From Arenicola marina (lineage: Eukaryota; Annelida; Polychaeta; Arenicolidae), in assembly GCA_964019135.1 (NCBI GenBank), contig OZ025258.1, forward strand, positions 1,798,001-1,862,000: a stretch of DNA of 64,000 nt. Direction: 5' to 3'. Of the stretch, positions 56,601 through 64,000 are shown piece by piece; the first letter of the stretch is position 1, and each line of letters opens with the position of its first letter. The notes under the pieces were generated by a model, which did no database searches, was not told the DNA's origin, and was given only the letters and a program-made list of their open reading frames with translations. Position numbers and translations under genes: made by a program.

Positions 56601-56764
56601 ACTGTTGTCAGTTTGTTTAATAATATATATGGATACGGTTTAGCTATGATTACTGTCACGAAAGGTCAATTCTAACGGCATTTCGAATCCTGAATATTGT
56701 TGTCTTATACCTTGGAGGGTTGTCGGACTGTCAATGACTAGAGGGATTGTGATGGAAGCTAGAG

Positions 56765-57285
56765 ACTGGTGGGTGGCGCACGAGGGGTGGGTGGCGCACG
56801 AGGGGTGGGTGGCGCACGATGGTGACTGGCGAACGAGGGGTGAGAGATGCCCGGGAGATGTGGCGGTTCCTTGGGGCGGGTGGTGCTCCAGTGTGGTGCC
56901 CCAGGGTGGTGCCCTAGGGTGGTGCTCCAGTGTGGTGCCCCAGGGTGGTGCCCTAGGGTGGAGCTCCAGTGTGGTGCCCCAGGGTGGTGCCCTAGGGTGG
57001 TGCCCTAAGGTGGCGCCCCTGGGTGTGGCTCCAGGGTGGTGCCCCTGGGTGGTGCCCCAGGGTGGCGCCCCTGGGTGGTGCCCTAGGGTGGCGCCCCTGG
57101 GGGGAGCTCCAGTGTGGTGCCCCAGGGTGGTGCCCTAGGGTGGAGCTCCAGGGTGGTGCCCCAGGGTGGTGCCCTAGGGTGGCGCCCCTGGGTGGGGCTC
57201 CAGGGGGGTGCCCCTGGATGGTGCCCTAGGGTGGCGCCCCTGGGGGGAGCTCCAGGGTGGTGCCTCTGGGTGGTGCCGCAGCCCG
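56765..57285. repeat. G/C-rich short-period repeat
   Basis: Irregular repetition of GGGTGGTGCCCCAGGGTGGT-type units (about 14-15 bp basic period) in a purine/pyrimidine-skewed tract; the frames across it are not coding. Confidence 0.85.
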
Positions 57286-57696
57286 TTGGTTCAATCAGAC
57301 GAGATCAGCGGAACTGCAGACCTGATCCCTGTCCACGAGGACCGTCTTCACGGTCACCACCCCTGTAACCAGAGAGACAAGCGGGTCAGGAAGGATACCA
57401 CGACGTCATAAACACGTCACCCAAGTAGACGCTTCTGAGGCTCAGTCACAAACAAGTTGTACCTTAATGCATAGATTAAACTAAAATAGTTATGGGAAGA
57501 CCGTTGGGGCCGTCAGACATGTCACATTATGTATGTAGACCTGTCACGCTGTCCACACATAAACAATGAAATATGAAAGCCATGGCATGAGTACATTAAT
57601 ATTTACTACCGACAATATTTAGATCAATTGGCATACGTTTCACGTAATACTGTAAACTGGCTGGCTTTCTGTATCACATATTGCGAGGGCGGTAGG
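57286..57696 (-). other. Proximal 3' UTR of the RING gene
   Basis: Unique sequence downstream of the minus-strand stop codon; no separate gene was seen. Confidence 0.45.
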
Positions 57697-61581
<3,885 letters not shown>

Positions 61582-61617
61582 CTGAAACAGAGAACACGAC
61601 AGATACATACATGTCAC

Positions 61618-64000
61618 CTCACATCGGGCCCACCACACACCGGGCCCACCACACACCGGGCCCACCACACACCGGGCCCACCTCACACCGGGCCCACCAC
61701 ACACCTCCATTGTGATAGTCAGTGTTTGGCACCTCACACCGGGCCCACCACACACCTCCATTGTGATAGTCAGTGTTTGGCACCTCACACCGGGCCCACC
61801 ACACACCTCCATTGTGATAGTCAGTGTTTGTCACCTCACACCGGGCCCACCACACACCTCCATTGTGATAGTCAGTGTTTGTCACCTCACACCGGGCCCA
61901 CCACACACCTCCATTGTGATAGTCGGTGTTTGTCACCTTACACCGGGCCCACCACACCTCCATTGTGATAGTCGGTGTTTGTCACCTCACACCGGGCCCA
62001 CCACACACCTCCATTGTGATAGTCGGTGTTTGTCACCTCACACCGGGCCCACCACACACCTCCATTGTGATAGTCGGTGTTTGTCACCTCACACCGGGCC
62101 CACCACACACCTCCATTGTGATAGTCGGTGTTTGTCACCTCACACCGGGCCCACCACACACCTCCATTGTGATAGTCGGTGTTTGTCACCTCACACCGGG
62201 CCCACCACACACCTCCATTGTGATAGTCAGTGTTTGGCATCTCACACCGGGCCCACCACACCTCCATTATGATAGTCGGTGTTTGTCACCTCACACCGGG
62301 CCCACCACACACCTCCATTGTGATAGTCGGTGTTTGTCACCATACACCGGGCCCACCACACACCTCCATTGTGATAGTAAGTGTTTGGCACCTCACACCG
62401 GGCCCACCACACACCTCCATTGTGATAGTCAGTGTTTGGCACCTCACACCGGGCCCACCACACCTCCATTGTGATAGTCGGTGTTTGTCACCTCACACCG
62501 GGCCCACCACACACCTCCATTGTGATAGTCGGTGTTTGTCACCTTACACCGGGCCCACCACACACCTCCATTGTGATAGTCAGTGTTTGTCACCTCACAC
62601 CGGGCCCACCACACCTCCATTGTGATAGTCGGTGTTTGTCACCTCACACCGGGCCCACCACACACCTCCATTGTGATAGTCGGTGTTTGGCACCTCACAC
62701 CGGGCCCACCACACACCTCCATTGTGATAGTCAGTGTTTGTCACCTTACACCGGGCCCACCACACACCTCCATTGTGATAGTCAGTGTTTGTCACCTTAC
62801 ACCGGGCCCACCACACACCTCTATTGTGATAGTCGGTGTTTGTCACCTCACACCGGGCCCACCACACACCTCCATTGTGATAGTCGGTGTTTGTCACCTC
62901 ACACCGGGCCCACCACACACCTCCATTGTGATAGTCAGTGTTTGTCACCTCACACCGGGCCCACCACACCTCCATTGTGATATTCAGTGTTTGTCACCTC
63001 ACACCGGGCCCACCACACCTCCATTGTGATAGTCAGTGTTTGGCACCTCACACCGGGCCCACCACACACCTCCATTGTGATAGTCAGTGTTTGTCACCTC
63101 ACACCGGGCCCACCACATACCTCCATTGTGATAGTCGGTGTTTGTCACCTCACACCGGGCCCACCACACACCTCCATTGTGATAGTCGGTGTTTGTCACC
63201 TCACACCGGGCCCACCACACACCTCCATTGTGATAGTCAGTGTTTGGCACCTCACACCGGGCCCACCACACCTCCATTGTGATAGTCAGTGTTTGTCATC
63301 ACACACCGGGCCCACCACACACCTCCATTGTGATAGTCAGTGCTTGTCACCTCACACCAGGCCCACCACACACCTCCATTGTGATAGTCAGTGTTTGGCA
63401 CCTCACACCAGGCCCACCACACACCTCCATTGTGATAGTCAGTGTTTGTCATCACACACCGGGCCCACCACACACCTCCATTGTGATAGTCGGTGTTTGT
63501 CATCACACACCGGGCCCACCACACACCTCCATTGTGATAGTCAGTGTTTGTCACCTTACACCGGGCCCACCACACACCTCCATTGTGATAGTCAGTGTTT
63601 GGCACCTCACACCGGGCCCACCACACACCTCCATTGTGATAGTCAGTGTTTGTCACCTTACACCGGGCCCACCACACACCTCCATTGCGATAGTCAGTGT
63701 TTGGCACCTCACACCGGGCCCACCACACACCTCCATTGTGATAGTCAGTGTTTGTCACCTTACACCGGGCCCACCACACACCTCCATTGTGATAGTCAGT
63801 GTTTGGCACCTCACACCGGGCCCACCACACACCTCCATTGTGATAGTCGGTGTTTGTCACCTCACACCGGGCCCACCACACACCTCCATTGTGATAGTCG
63901 GTGTTTGTCACCTCACACCGGGCCCACCACACACCTCCATTGTGATAGTCAGTGTTTGGCACCTCACACCGGGCCCACCACACCTCCATTGTGATAGTCG
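61618..64000. repeat. 51-bp minisatellite (about 46 copies), running off the window
   Basis: Unit CACCTCACACCGGGCCCACC then ACACACCTCCATTGTGATAG then TCAGTGTTTGT; 49-bp forms lack a CA. It starts with a shorter 17-bp CACCGGGCCCACCACA series at 61628-61700. It lies in the RING gene intron upstream of the micro-exon. On the minus strand each unit contains ATGGAG|GTGTGTGG, a donor-like sequence. Confidence 0.94.

Noticed and set aside
55404-56643. Plus-strand frames of 330 and 155 codons (CVCPQNRKTLLSSVFVHRTG)
   Set aside because: Reading of the 38-bp array in intergenic or 3' UTR sequence; several overlapping frames carry the same repeat.

Overview
The window is animal (metazoan) nuclear DNA. 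Genes are split by GT-AG introns, there is a non-LTR retrotransposon, and most of the length is minisatellite. A cephalochordate (amphioxus, Branchiostoma) is my best guess. The gene content fits, and as I remember it, intronic minisatellites that span exon-intron boundaries were reported at the amphioxus Adh locus under the name 'mirages'; I could not check this. No bacterial, plastid or RNA genes were seen.

Layout. 1-1811 is a 39-bp tandem array cut by the window edge. 1956-3345 is a foldback element with perfect 60-bp terminal inverted repeats and a 4-bp target duplication. 3346-6047 is non-coding with inverted repeats and a SINE-like head. 6048-9287 is a 39/42-bp array. 10005-53005 (+) is a ten-exon gene that I recognise as CCDC157; every junction is phase-consistent and it predicts 778 aa. 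Its 53-bp array in intron 1 is split by a LINE (12538-15726, minus). 54.8-57.3 kb holds three arrays. 57697-61581 (-) holds the last four coding exons of a transmembrane RING-H2 ubiquitin ligase, most like ZNRF3/RNF43, in convergent orientation to CCDC157; its N-terminal part lies to the right of the window. 61618-64000 is a 51-bp array in that gene's intron.

Main observation. Most of the arrays in CCDC157 are not random intronic repeats. Each unit is a copy of an exon edge plus the adjacent intron, so each unit carries a splice site identical or nearly identical to the real one. This holds for the acceptor of exon 2 (53 bp, about 74 copies), the acceptor of exon 5 (58/60 bp, about 15), the donor of exon 6 (63 bp, about 37), the donor of exon 7 (74 bp, about 150) and the acceptor of exon 8 (48/40 bp, about 285). 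A further 33-bp array just after the stop codon is a copy of the last ten codons plus the stop. Intron 7 (24.7 kb) consists only of the donor-derived array meeting the acceptor-derived array at about 38263, with no unique interior. The reading frame of each exon is closed by a stop or shifted when a neighbouring copy of the site is used, so a normal protein seems to need the outermost sites.

The two genes do not obviously act in one pathway. CCDC157 is a coiled-coil protein and the RING protein is a membrane ubiquitin ligase. Their tail-to-tail arrangement recalls human 22q12, where CCDC157 lies tail-to-tail with another RING gene (RNF215) and ZNRF3 is on the same band.
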